64,000 nt of DNA from Adiantum capillus-veneris (Eukaryota > Streptophyta > Polypodiopsida > Polypodiales > Pteridaceae), in contig CM043971.1 of NCBI GenBank assembly GCA_014529385.2, forward strand, positions 86,506,840 through 86,570,839. The letters run 5' to 3'. This document shows positions 48,500-59,599 of this stretch, in pieces. Under the pieces are notes generated by a model. The model saw only the letters and a program-made list of their open reading frames with translations, searched no databases and was not told the origin of the DNA. A program made the translations under genes and the position numbers. The first letter of the stretch is position 1; every line of letters begins with the position of its first letter.

Positions 48500-51013
48500 A
48501 ATTAGAGATGAAAAAGAAAACAACAAGAAATCAAGAAAACATCAATGTAGAACACATCTTACTTGACAAACCCTTCGACACCATTATTGATGGAGAGAGA
48601 AGAAGAGTGGAGAATTCCACTTTGATTGATACACCAAGTGTAAGACCTTCTTTGATTAGAGTTGATCTTCCAAGGTTAGCTTGTTGCAAGAATGGCTAGT
48701 CTTCTTCTAGGAAAAAGTGTAGGCTTGGGCTTATGTTAATGGCTAAGTACAATTAGGCGTTACTACTCACTCCCTCATGAATTCCTCTCATCAATGGCTT
48801 AAATGCTTGAGTTCTTTCCAAGGAAGAAGAGGTCCCCTTTTATAGGTGAAGGGAACCCCCAAGGGTTTACACAAGAAGAGAGGAGCCAGTGTGAACAGGA
48901 ATTGGAAAAGTTGGAAATGAGATGTCCCTGCATGATGTGGGCAGACTGGGGTCCATTGTTTTGATTATATCTCCTCAACCGTAGCTCTAAATAAAAAAGT
49001 AAAAATATGCACAAAAACTTTAGCTTATTAGCTACGATTTTCATTTTAAAATCATTTTCCAATTCGGATTGGAACCTTGTGTAAAAAATTCATCAAAATA
49101 GGGTCCATTTATGGCAACAAAAGTCTTCATGTGGTCTCCTTAGCCTAGACTTTCATTTAATTCCCAAGGACACCTCATGCCATATGAAAGCATGACATTG
49201 CTCCTTGACAAATTTTTGTAATCATGCTTGCAATAATGCATTAAAATAAGTGTATCTTTGAAATCATGCCACCTAGTGTCCCACTAGGATTTGATTCTCT
49301 CCTAGTAGCTATTTAGAAAGAAATATAAGAAAAGTATAAAAAATACGTAGAATATATATATATTGGAGTTTACCCTAGATATAGGATCTAGCTAGGGTGT
49401 GAGATGATAATGAAATAGTAGAAATAAAGAATCAATGCTTTTTGCCCCAAGTTAAAGAGGCGGAGCTATTGATGCTTTTCCCATAGTATTGGTAAAGTAA
49501 GGATAGGTTACCCTTGAGAAAAATAATAGGATGAGATAGAAGGCTTATTATTATACTTAAATATGCATATGTACACTATAGGAAATATAATTATGTATCT
49601 AAAAAAATACAAGATAGATCTTGTAGCATGCGTTCCCACTATGTACGTGTCACAGCACGACACCGCTGGTCTTCTTCTTCTTCTTCTCTTCTTTACGCCG
49701 CCGTCACGGTTGACCACCACGATGAAAAAAGGATTTGTTGATAAAAATCCTCAATTTGCAGAAGTTATCATGGTTAAGATGCTGAATTTTAGATATTTTT
49801 AGGAGAGGTAAATGAAATTGTAACATAGAAGCAATAGAGAGAGACATGGAGAGGGTGTATGTATGTAGAGGTTCATAAAAGAACTATAGGGATGAGAGAG
49901 AAGGGTAATGGTGAAGAGGGTGGGAGAAGCCATGGAAATTGCAGGTTTGAGTGAGAGAAGGAGAGGGAGGGATGTGTAAGGGTGAGAGAAGACTAAGGGC
50001 TACTTGTGAGAAAAGTGGGCAGACTGGGGTCCACTCACCGCTGGTAGCTCCATAAATCATGAAAAAATTTGAGGTGATTATTCAAAGCATGGGCTACATT
50101 TTCTCTTTTGACCACCGCTCCAATTTCGGAGTGGAGATAGGTGCCAAAATTCTCACCAAAAAGCCTATTTTTTATGCCTGCAAAAGTCTTTTAGTGACCC
50201 CCTCCTTTGTTGAATTTGTACAATGCATCCAAGAGTGAGCCCCTCCTTTGTCATATTATAATACAAATCATCCAAGTTGCCCTTGACCCATGCATGGAGG
50301 AGGATCATTGGTGAATAAAGAAATATATACATGGTGGGACTAGTGTATGGACTATTCATGGACTTTAGCTCAATGATCACATGGTGTTAGAATAATGAGT
50401 AAAAATAATAATAAAAATATGGAAGAGTTATGGATATGGAAAGATATTGGAATCATATGATATGGTCCCTCCTTGAATTATTTTGGGTGAAAGAGGAAAA
50501 GGTATGCAAGTAAATAATATAATAAACGTAACCAATGAGTAGAAATCAATTTTTTGTTTTCACGAGGGTGAGGGTGAAAATGTGGGAGTGATTTGTATAA
50601 AGGAAAAATATGAGGTTAGAGTATGTACATATTGGAAAAAAATATAATTATGGTGTAAGAGGATGAAAGAAGGTGTACATAGGTTTAATAAAACACATGC
50701 CTAAGTAGAAATATTTAAATAAAATACCAAAATAATTATAAAAAATTCCTATATTTAGGCCATATATACAATGAAATATTTACACACAAAGAGGCCATAA
50801 TATACTTTTATTTTTTTATTTTTTTTATTTTTTTGGCTCAACTAGCCCAGTGACTAGCTAGCTGAGGGTTTTTAAGAAGATATGGGAAAAACCCCCTAAC
50901 TCACACACGCCTATGTAGAGTGAAATGGTAGGGATAGCCATAGCGTTTGGGTGAATTTGGTAGGGTGGAGTAACTTAGTATGGCAATTATGGAGATTCGA
51001 AAAACGGCTATCA

Positions 51014-51028
51014 TTAGCCCTCCCCCCA
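51014..51028 (-). other. R4 polypurine tract
   Basis: On the minus strand CCTGGGGGGAGGGCTAA directly precedes the LTR TG. It lies about 15 bases after the end of the integrase frame. Confidence 0.8.
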
Positions 51029-51042
51029 GGATGATGGTATAT

Positions 51043-52395
51043 TCATGTACCATCATAGAGAATCTTTTCCAAAGAGAGTGCTTCAGAGTCCTTGACGAGA
51101 TCTTCATTGTTTGGCCCCTCGTAATTTTGGCTGGAGTTACACTCATGCTTCATGTAACAATACTTACATGAGACCGTGGCCTTTGGACGGATCTTTGGTA
51201 GATCCTTTGGTAGAAGGCGACTCAAATAGGGCTTCAAGCGATACCCGTTTACCTTCCTGGAGTGCTCTTTACCATTCAAGTCCATAAGCTGATAGTAACT
51301 AGAATTGAAAGCCTTCTTGACTATGTATGGCCCTTGCCATCTAGTTTCAAACTTGGCATCAAAACAATTGTCAAGTCGATTGTCATACCTTAGCACAAGC
51401 TCTCCTTCCTTGATGCCTTTGTCCTTTAGTTTCTTGTTGTGCGTTTCTTTCGCTTGTGTGGATTTCCTCTTGTAGCACTCGTATGCTGCTTCTCTTTTCC
51501 ACTCAAGCTCCACTAACGTAAGAAGTCGATCCATCCATACCTCTTGATCATCTTGTGCTCCTTTGCCATGAAGTCGCATTGTTGGAATGTTGAGCTCGAT
51601 AGGCTGCAAAGCCTCTTGACCATAGACCAAGTGAAATGGTGTGAACTCCGTGGCTTCCCTATATGTGGTTCGATATGCCCACAAGGCACCATCCAAGAAG
51701 TCATCCCATAATTTTGTCTTGTTTTGGACCATCTTTCTAATTATTCCTGCAATGACACCATTAGCCTTCTCCACCAAACCATTTGCCTGTGGGTAGTATG
51801 GTGTGCTATGACGATGTAGAATGTGAAGCTCTTCACAAACTTCTGTGAGCAAGCCCTTCCTAAACCCTGGAACATTATCAGAAAAAATCTCCAAAGGTGT
51901 GCCAAATCTGCAACAAATGTGAGTGTACACAAACTTGCTAACTGTCCTCTCATTCACTCTTGCCACACTTTGAGCTTCCACCCACCTAGTCATATAGTCT
52001 ATAGCCACTAGAATGTAGAGTTTACCATTTTTTGTCCTAGGCAGAGGACCCATAGCATCAATGCCCCACTTTTCAAAGGGTCCATTTGCAAGCACTATTT
52101 GCCTCGGGCCATGCACCAACCTTCTATTTCCATTTATCTCACAATTGTGACAGCTTTTACACCAATGTTGAACATCCACATCCAAGCTTGGCCAAACATA
52201 CCCCGCAAGCAAAATCTTCTTCACAGTTGATTCTTGGGCAAAATGACCACCACATGCCTCTTCATGCAAACCTTTTAGAATGGCTGGAATTTCCTCGATA
52301 GTTGGTACTCTTCTGCACACTTGATCCTTCCCTCTTTGATAGAGGGAGCCTTCTAGGAAGAGATAGAAACTTGCCTTCTTCATGAGTCTTCTCTT
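51043..52395 (-). CDS. R4 integrase
   Basis: Open minus-strand frame after the TAG at 52396-52398. It begins KRRLMKKASFYLFLEGSLYQRG. Zinc domain: HEEACGGHF, AGYVWPSLDVDVQHWCKSCHNC (HHCC). DDE core: KWGIDAMGPLPRTKNGK (first Asp), LEIFSDNVPGF (second Asp), YYPQANGLVEKANGVI (Glu). C-terminal domain: KDKGIKEGELVLRYDNRLDN and FETRWQGPYIVKKAFNSSYY. A Cys-containing tail (CKYCYMKHEC) ends at 51043. All catalytic residues are present and the frame is clean for 450 codons. It is in frame with the upstream pol, separated by two TAG codons. Confidence 0.9.
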   Translation of the reverse strand, partial: KRRLMKKASFYLFLEGSLYQRGKDQVCRRVPTIEEIPAILKGLHEEACGGHFAQESTVKKILLAGYVWPSLDVDVQHWCKSCHNCEINGNRRLVHGPRQIVLANGPFEKWGIDAMGPLPRTKNGKLYILVAIDYMTRWVEAQSVARVNERTVSKFVYTHICCRFGTPLEIFSDNVPGFRKGLLTEVCEELHILHRHSTPYYPQANGLVEKANGVIAGIIRKMVQNKTKLWDDFLDGALWAYRTTYREATEFTPFHLVYGQEALQPIELNIPTMRLHGKGAQDDQEVWMDRLLTLVELEWKREAAYECYKRKSTQAKETHNKKLKDKGIKEGELVLRYDNRLDNCFDAKFETRWQGPYIVKKAFNSSYYQLMDLNGKEHSRKVNGYRLKPYLSRLLPKDLPKIRPKATVSCKYCYMKHECNSSQNYEGPNNEDLVKDSEALSLEKILYDGT

Positions 52396-52512
52396 CTAAG
52401 CCTTCGTGAAGTCTTGTGGAAAATCACCCTCCAAAATGTAGCCAATAATGGGAGCCAATGACTCCAATCCCTGGTATCTCGGTTGCTTGACAGCTGCTGC
52501 CACCATGATGAC

Positions 52513-55500
52513 CTACACTTCTCTCTCAACACATGTAACTGCTTGTTGTGCAAGTAAATCGGCATCTTCATTTTGTTTCCTCGGAATATGATATAGTTGC
52601 ACTTCTTCAAACTGATTAAACATCCTATGAATGGCATGAACTTTTGTCCTTAAGCTTTCATTCTTGCATGCCCAAATGCCTAAAATCTGTTTAACAATGA
52701 GAAGTGCGTCTCCTTTTACCATGAGACGTTTTATCCCTTGGCCAATGCACATCTTCAAACCATGAAGTAGTGTGTCGTATTCTGCTTCATTGTTGCTAGT
52801 TGAACCTGGTAGATTGACCTCCTCTTTCATGACCACCTCTCCACTTGGGTTGAGCAACACTAGCCCTCCCCCTGCTTTCCCTGTGGCTCGTCGAAAAGCT
52901 CCATCAAAGAACAAGGTAAAAGCATTGGGAATACTTTTTGGTGGTGGCAATGGTAGGGTCTTTACTTGAGGCACCTTAATTTCCTTCTCATGTACCCTAT
53001 AAGTGAGAATCCCTGCCAATTGTGCACGCACACTATCTTCTACCTTGAAAGAGTATTGGAACTCTTGCAACTCCATAATCCACTTTGAGATCCTAGTACT
53101 AAGATTCATTTGAGATGACACCCAAGGGAACAAATTTTCTGCAGTGAGAATTACAAAAGTTTTTGGTAGTAGGTAGGATCTAAACTTTCTCACCGCAAAC
53201 ATGACAGAAAGCATCATGAGTTTTGCTTCTGTGTAGTCTCTCTCCAAAGAATTCATGACCCTACTAGCAAAGTAGATGGGTTGCATCCTTGTACTGTGGG
53301 GATCTTGTTGTAGCAACACAGCTCCAATTGTTTCCCTTCCAACACTAGAGCTAACAAAGAATGTGTACTCCCAACAAGGAGGCATGAGTGTTGGTAGCTC
53401 TGACAAAATGACTTTAATGTTACAAAAATACTCTTCAAGCTCACCAGACCATGCAAATTCTACTTGTTGTGTCAACTTTTGCAAAGGATGAAGCAACTCC
53501 GAGGCTAAGTGAATGAAGCGTGACATATACTTCACCTTCTGAATGAAAGAGATGACCTCCTTAAGACTCTTCGGTGATGGGAGCTCAATAAGAGCCTTTG
53601 ATTTTGAAGGATCCACCTCAATGCCTTTATAGGAAACCTTGTGACCGAGCAAGATCACTTCATCCTCACCTATGTGGCACTTGTCGGGGTTGAGTTGACC
53701 TCCCATGTCGTAGAGCTTCTTTAAACCTTCTTCTACCCTTTGTAGATGCAATGATTTTGAGCTATAAATGCAGAAATCATCAATGAACACCCTAATTGAC
53801 TTTCCAAAGAATGCTTGAAACACCATGTTCATGAAACGTTGGAATGTTGCAGGAGCATTTGTCAGACCAAATGGCATGACTCTAAAAGCATAACAACCCC
53901 AAGGAGTGATAAAGGTTGTTTTCAATTGATCTTCCAATGCGATACCTATTTGAAAGTAGCCTGAGTAGCCATCACACACAGTGTACTTCTCATGACCAGC
54001 TACCTCATTTAGTATCTCATCCTGAAATGGGAGGGGAAAGTGATCTCTTTTTGTTGCCTCATTGAGTGGACGGTAATCCACACACACCCTCCACTTTCCG
54101 TTTTTTTTAGGAGTGACAACAACGGGAGAGACCCACTCTGAATTCTCCACTAGATAAATGAAACCTGCTGCTAGAAGCTTTCTTACCTCCTTGAGTAAAG
54201 CCTGCTCCTTGATGACTCCTAGCCTTCGTAGCTTCTGAGCCTTAGGTGTGGCCTCTGGCTTCAACTCAATTTTGTGTTGAACAGCATCTACTACACGCAC
54301 ATCGGTGTAGTCTTTAGCAAAAAGCCTAGGAAATTTCCTTAGCACACATTTGAACTCCTCTCTTTCATCCTTTGTAAGTGTTGTAGATAGCATATCTTCT
54401 AGCATTCTTTCATCTTCCACTTTTTGGTTCTCTTGGGAACCTACCTCCTCCAAACCTTGACAAGAGGTCTCTTGGTTGGTTGGCTTAAACCTTACCCCCA
54501 TGACTTCAATGGAAGACTCCTCTTCAGTAATGCTGCCGCTACTTTCTTCTTCTGAAGTGTTATCGGTCCAACCTTCTTCCGTCTCACTTTGAGATGATTC
54601 TTCATGGAGCTCCTCTTGGCGTTGCTCCTTCATGTCAAAGACAACCTTCTTATGATTGTCTTTCCTGAAAATTAGCTTTCCACTCTCCCAATCCTGCAAA
54701 GCTCGCATTTTCATTAGCCATGGTCTCCCTAGGATAAATGGGTAACCATTTCCTTTGGTAGACATGACATAGAAATCCACTGCCTTCTTAATGCCAAAGG
54801 CCTCCACAAAAACATTTTTACAAATGCCTACGCACCTAGCCTTGCTATTGTTTGCCATCTTGACCTTAATTTCAGGTGTCTCATGGATGTGCATGCCTAG
54901 TTTTTTCATGAGCCCCTCTGTCATGATGCAAATTTGTGCACCCCCATCCACTAGACCTTTCCTAACCAATCTCCCTTTTATGTAACAATCTAGCACAGGT
55001 GTAATGTCCTCATTCATTTCAGCTTGTGCAATTTTTACAACAGGCACACTCTCTTTTACCTTTCTTCTAGTGCTAACTGCCCTTGTTAAATCCCTCCTAA
55101 CTTGTGGACATAATGCAAGAAATTGAGGCCATGAGATATCACGACCCTTACCTCTCATGTCTTCCAACAGGTTGTATGGAGCCATTCCATGTCCAAGAGG
55201 AAAGTCTTGGAGGTTGATATGACGTCGAGTCCTCTTAGCTTCCTTGGTCTCCTTTGCCTTCTTTTCTCGTCCATGGTCACTTTGTGATGTAACTCCTTCT
55301 TTCTCCTTACCTTTCCCTCGGCCACGCTTAATGCCATTTGCTTCCATGTCAACCTCTCTTGAATTTGTCACCTCTACCACATGCACGTTTGGGTCTGGCA
55401 AAGGTGGAACTCCTTCCACTCCTTGTGGAGGTGGTCTTGCTCCATTTGGCCTTTGTATAAGCCGTGGTTGCTGACTAGTTCCTTCACCTGCATTCATCAT

Positions 55501-56322
55501 TGGGTAATTCAAGTTAGGTCTCCCTGGCTCCCCACGGGGCCAAGGACAATTATACATCCCATGTCCAGACTCACCGCAATTCCAACATTGCAAGACTCTC
55601 CTAGGTCGTGGGTCTCCCTCTTCAGACTTCTTTGCTTGTCCCTTTGGACCTATAGCTTGTGCAAGGTGAATTGACAAGCTGCTTAAAGATTCATTTAACT
55701 TCTCAATCACTTCCGCCGTTACCTCAGGAAGCTCCTTAGATGTTGATGCTTGTGACTTACCTTTGGGTCTAAGACCTCCTATTGGAACCCCCCCCCTTAA
55801 GCACTTGAGTTTCCTATATTTCTCAGCAGCCCTAGTTTCAGCTGCATCAAAGGTAGCAGGTGCACCCGCCTCAAATTTTACCTTAAGGTCAGGAAAGAGT
55901 CCGGCTATGAACCTCTCCTTCTTTAAAAATTCTGCACCATCACCAGGGTTAGCAACATTTCGTATCCATAGAGCCCAAAGACGTAGGAACTCTTGCTTGT
56001 ACAAGTAGTAGTCATCTAAGTCTTTTTGCTTATGAGAAACAATGTCTTGCCATAATTTTTGAGTGTTTTGGGGATCAAAGAAGTATTTCTTGAAACGATT
56101 CAAAACTTCCGTGTAATTCCCTTTAACTTCCTCAGGCAAAGAGTCAAACCAAGGGCTAGCATCTTTCCTAAGGACCACCTCAAACATTTCTACACATTCT
56201 TGATCAGTTACTATCCTCTTGATACGGCAAGACATCTTGAAATTCGCTAGAAATAATTATGCATCCTCTCCAAGCTCTCCAAAGAAAAGAGGATATCCAG
56301 ACATTTGGCGTTGGATCTCCAT
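52513..56322 (-). CDS. R4 gag-protease-RT-dual RNase H
   Basis: One minus-strand frame from the ATG at 56322 (MEIQRQMSGYP), with a TAA at 56257-56259, then open for 1,240 codons to TAG 52513-52515. Order: gag core (WFDSLPEEVKGNYTEVLN, KKERFIAGLFPDLK), CCHC knuckle CWNCGESGHGMYNC (55546-55587), and protease with LVDGGAQICIM (DGG instead of DSG, near 54940). RT follows with WRVCVDYRPLNEATKRDHFP, MPFGLTNAPATFQRF and the catalytic FIDD (53775-53787). The gypsy RNase H starts YTFFVSSSVGRETIGAVL and lacks the first catalytic Asp. The second RNase H has FFDGAFR, NNEAEYDTLLHGL, VKGDALLIVKQ and ENEDADLLAQQ-like blocks (about 52905-52530). A degenerate first RNase H with a complete second one is typical of Tat elements. 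Confidence 0.9.
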
Positions 56323-56406
56323 TGAATTGATTTCAAAGTGACGCGTTTTTGTTTTTTCTTTATTTAAAAGATTTACACAATAATATTTTCTAAATTGCAA
56401 TCTATT

Positions 56407-56625
56407 CTACAACAAAATAAACATATTCACATCAAATGACCTATGATAATCAATAAGAGGTAGAATGACAGGGTTTGGTGACGCGAGAATTTCTCCTACT
56501 CTTTGGGCACCAAACATGAATACCATACGTTGTTGAAAATGGATTTTTCTACTAATTGCAATGTTTACTCTAATGTGTGGAGTGAAATGAAAGGGAAAAA
56601 CCTGTATTCCTGGGCCATTATCCAT
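56407..56625 (-). CDS. R4 leader ORF, type 2
   Basis: A 72-codon intact ORF: MDNGPGIQVFPFHFTPH, VNIAISRKIHFQQRMVFMFG, EILASPNPVILPLIDYHRSF, DVNMFILL. Nearly the same as the R2 copy. It ends 85 bases before the gag ATG. Confidence 0.6.
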   Translation of the reverse strand: MDNGPGIQVFPFHFTPHIRVNIAISRKIHFQQRMVFMFGAQRVGEILASPNPVILPLIDYHRSFDVNMFILL

Positions 56626-56646
56626 GGTCTATGCATGACCTAATTC

Positions 56647-56859
56647 TTAAAACAAAACAAAAATATAGACGTCCAAACTAAGGTCGTACCTAATGAGAGG
56701 CAAAATAAAAGGATTTACTGATGCGTTTATCTCTACCAACCTAAGAGGACCTAAAATTCTACGAATTACTCGCTGAAATTGCAACTTAGTACTAACAATT
56801 ATGTGTACCTTTTGCCTTGCAATGGGAATGAAGGGATCATACAAATTCTCGTGATTCAT
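56647..56859 (-). CDS. R4 leader ORF, type 1
   Basis: A 70-codon intact ORF: MNHENLYDPFIPIARQ, IIVSTKLQFQRVIRRILG, EINASVNPFILPLIRYDLSL, DVYIFVLF. It is the first ORF after the primer site. The spacing to type 2 (21 bases) equals that in R2. Confidence 0.6.
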   Translation of the reverse strand: MNHENLYDPFIPIARQKVHIIVSTKLQFQRVIRRILGPLRLVEINASVNPFILPLIRYDLSLDVYIFVLF

Positions 56860-56915
56860 GCAAGCTACTTGATTATGCCAAAGGTTGAGCCTTTACAAAA
56901 CATACATAAGCCTGT

Positions 56916-56934
56916 CCTCAGTGGGGGCACCAAA
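56916..56934 (-). other. R4 primer-binding site candidate
   Basis: On the minus strand TTTGGTGCCCCCACTGAGG follows the 5' LTR end by two or three bases. It is the same type as in R2 and R3. Confidence 0.65.
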
Positions 56935-56936
56935 AT

Positions 56937-57955
56937 TGAGGTGGTCCGAGGCGGGCAACAAGAGAGGCGACCTCTAAACACCCCTCAAGGCTCCCGTGCT
57001 GCTCAATTGGGGCTGGGGCAACCACAGGCACAACACAACAATAAACCCACAGCCAAACCCAAACAAGATAGGGGCACCACCTAGTTATGGTATGCGAACT
57101 AGGACGCAAGAGAGATTTTGGCACAACCAAGAAGATGCACCACACAACACACACAAGCAACCTCACACCAAGACACACATGAAATGGACCAGAGAGAGCT
57201 AGAGCAAAGGGAAGAGAGAGAGGAAAGGATCTTGCGTAATACCTTATTTGTGACTTGCAAATGGAGATGGTTCGTTATGATGCTATCTTAGAACTTGTAC
57301 AAAACTCACTCAATGCTTAGTGATTGCTAAACATTGCCAAAACACACACACACTGTCTTAGGGTGTGGGAGACCTCTCACCACAATACCCTCTTACAATG
57401 GACAAAAAAATGGCAATGAAAAACACACTAAAACACTTTCTAAAATCAAGATCAACCGATAAAAACTCAAAATACACAAGTCACCTTGAATTCACCAAAC
57501 CGTATTGCACAAATGGAAGGACGAAGATTTAACCGTCGAATCACGCCTTTGATGCACCAAACCTCAATTTATTGATGATGAAGGAGCATATACAATAGTG
57601 GTTTTGAGATTTATGGAACTCACGCTCTCTCACTTACAATGTGTAGCTTGAAGGCTTCTCTCACACCAAGAGTGAAGCTCACAAGTGGTTGCTACACCTA
57701 AGTCTCTCCTCACGCATAGAGTGTTGGGGTGCTATGTGAGATATTGGAGGTTGTTTTACAAGAAGGAGAGGGGTCTATTTATAGGTTGGAGACCCCTCAT
57801 AAATATTATTGGAAATCCTAATTTACAAGCTAACAAATCAAGATTATGATTTTTTTGAATATCAAAACATTGCGGCCCTTCTTTGTCCGCTTGAGTCATG
57901 GGTGTGGGCTCAAAAGAGAGCATTATTGATGGTAGATAAGGTGAAAGTAAGTAAG

Positions 57956-57986
<31 letters not shown>

Positions 57987-59595
57987 TGTTACTATACACA
58001 TGTCCTGAGGTGAGGTGTCCTTTATGGTTAGGTCAATGCTATTTTGTGTTAGTATGTTAGTCGTTAGTAATCACTAGAAAGTTCATGTTACATTTACAAT
58101 GGGTAGAGTGAGTTGATTTGATGAAGGAAGAGGGGTGAATTAAAAGAGAATCATTGAGATGGTGAAGCTTTGAAGAAGCTTGAACTCACCCTTGTGTAGA
58201 TTGTGGAAAAAATGACCGCTGGTCTTCTTCTTCTTCTTCGCTTCTTTACGCCGCCGTCACGGTTGACCACCACGATGAAAAGAAGATTTGTTGATGAAAA
58301 ATCCTCAATTTGCAGATGTTATCATGGTTAAGATTCTGAATTTTAGATATTTTTATGAGAGGTAAATGAAATTGTAACATAGAAGCAATAGAGAGAGACA
58401 TGGAGAGGGTGTATGTATGTAGAGGTTCATAAAAGAACTATAGGGATGAGAGAGAAGGGTAATGGTGAAGAGGGTGGGAGAAGCCATGGAAATTGCAGGT
58501 TTGAGTGAGGGAAGGAGAGGGAGGGTTATGTAAGAGTGAGTAGGTGTGTGAAAAGGGTGAGAGAAGACTAAGGGCTACTTGTGAGAAAAGTGGGCAGACT
58601 AGGGTCCACTCAAAACATCATAGCTCACCGCTGGTAGCTCCATAAATCATGAAACAATTTGAGGTGATTATTCAGAGTATGGGCTACATTTTCTCTTTTG
58701 ACCACCGCTCCAAATTCGGAGTGGAGATAGGTGCCAAAATTCTGACCAAAAAGCCTGTTTTGTATGCCTCCAAAAGTCTTTTAGTGGCCCCCTCCTTTGT
58801 TGAATTTGTACAATGCATCCAAGAGTGAGCCCCTCCTTTGTCATATTATAATACAAAGCATCCAAGTTTCCCTTGACCCATGCATGGAGGAGGATTATTG
58901 GTGAATAAAGAAATATATACATGGTGGGACTAGTGTATGGACTATTCATGGACTTTAGCTCAATGAGCACATGGTGTTAGAATAATGAGTAAAAATAATA
59001 ATAAAAATATGGAGGAGTTATGGATATGGAAAGATATTGGAATCATATGATATGGTCCATCCTTGAATTATTTTGGGTGAAAGAGGAAAAGGTATGCAAG
59101 TAAATAATATAATAAACGTAACCAATGAGTAGAAATCAATTTTTTGTTTTCACGAGGATGAGGGTGAAAATGTGGGAGTGATTTGTATAAAGGAAAAATA
59201 TGAGGTTAGAGTATGTACATATTGGCAAAAAATATAATTATGGTGTAAGAGGATGAAAGAAGGTGTACATATGTTTAATAAAACACACAGCTAAGTAGAA
59301 ATATTTAAATAAAATACCAAAATAATTATAAAAAATCCCTATATTTAGGCCATATATAAAATGAAATATTTACACACAACGAGGCCATAATATACTTTTT
59401 TTTAAAAAAAATTTTGGCTCAACTAGCCCAGTGACTAGCTAGCTGAGGGTTTTAAAGAAGATATGGGAAAAGCCCCCCTAACTCACACACGCCTATGTAC
59501 AGTGAAATGGTAGGGATAGCCATAGCGTTTGGATGAATTTGGTAGGGTGGAGTAACTTAGTATGGCAATTATGGAGAGCCGAAAAACGGCTATCA
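56937..59595 (-). repeat. R4 5' LTR
   Basis: A 2,659-base minus-strand LTR, TGATAGCC at 59595 to CTCA at 56937. TATA box on the minus strand at 57775-57784 (ctataaatag). A short (AG)n lies at 57964-57986. Short frames inside are chance. It aligns with 46358-51013 except for R5, and less closely with R2 11136-13817. Confidence 0.9.
57775..57784 (-). promoter_or_regulatory. TATA box in R4 5' LTR
   Basis: Minus-strand CTATAAATAG. The same sequence is at 47206-47215 in the 3' LTR and at 63345-63354 in R6, always about 800-850 bases from the LTR 3' end, which supports a promoter role. Confidence 0.65.
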
Positions 59596-59599
59596 GTAC

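Larger units (their letters stand above)
47637..49662 (-). mobile_element. R5: 2.0-kb TG...CA insertion in the R4 LTR
   Basis: Absent from the R4 5' LTR at the matching site (58210-58220). On the minus strand it starts TGTCGTGCTGTGACACG and ends TTTCTCGACA, flanked by GCGG duplications (plus ccgc at 47633-47636 and 49663-49666). It holds a minus-strand TATA-like CCTATAAAAGGGG (48834-48846), a (TA)n run at about 48463-48497 and two leader ORFs. I see no second LTR, primer site or pol code inside. It is therefore either a solo LTR that includes these ORFs, or a minimal non-autonomous element with very short or diverged LTRs. Confidence 0.7.
46358..51013 (-). repeat. R4 3' LTR, split by R5
   Basis: Minus-strand LTR from TGATAGCC at 51013 to CTCA at 46358, 4,656 bases of which 2,026 are the nested R5 plus a 4-base duplication. 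TATA box on the minus strand at 47206-47215 (ctataaatag). (CA)n lies just outside, at 46312-46336. Confidence 0.85.
46358..59595 (-). mobile_element. R4: full-length Tat-like retrotransposon
   Basis: Minus-strand element with 5' LTR 56937-59595, primer site, leader ORFs, gag-pol, polypurine tract and 3' LTR 46358-51013. It is flanked by GTAC on both sides (46354-46357 and 59596-59599). The LTRs start TGATAGCC and end CTCA. They are almost identical by eye outside the R5 insertion, so R4 is a recent arrival. It sits inside the 3' LTR of element E, and the uninterrupted site is seen at 15498-15501. A second RNase H between the gypsy RNase H and integrase places it in the Tat group (family knowledge). 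Confidence 0.9.
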
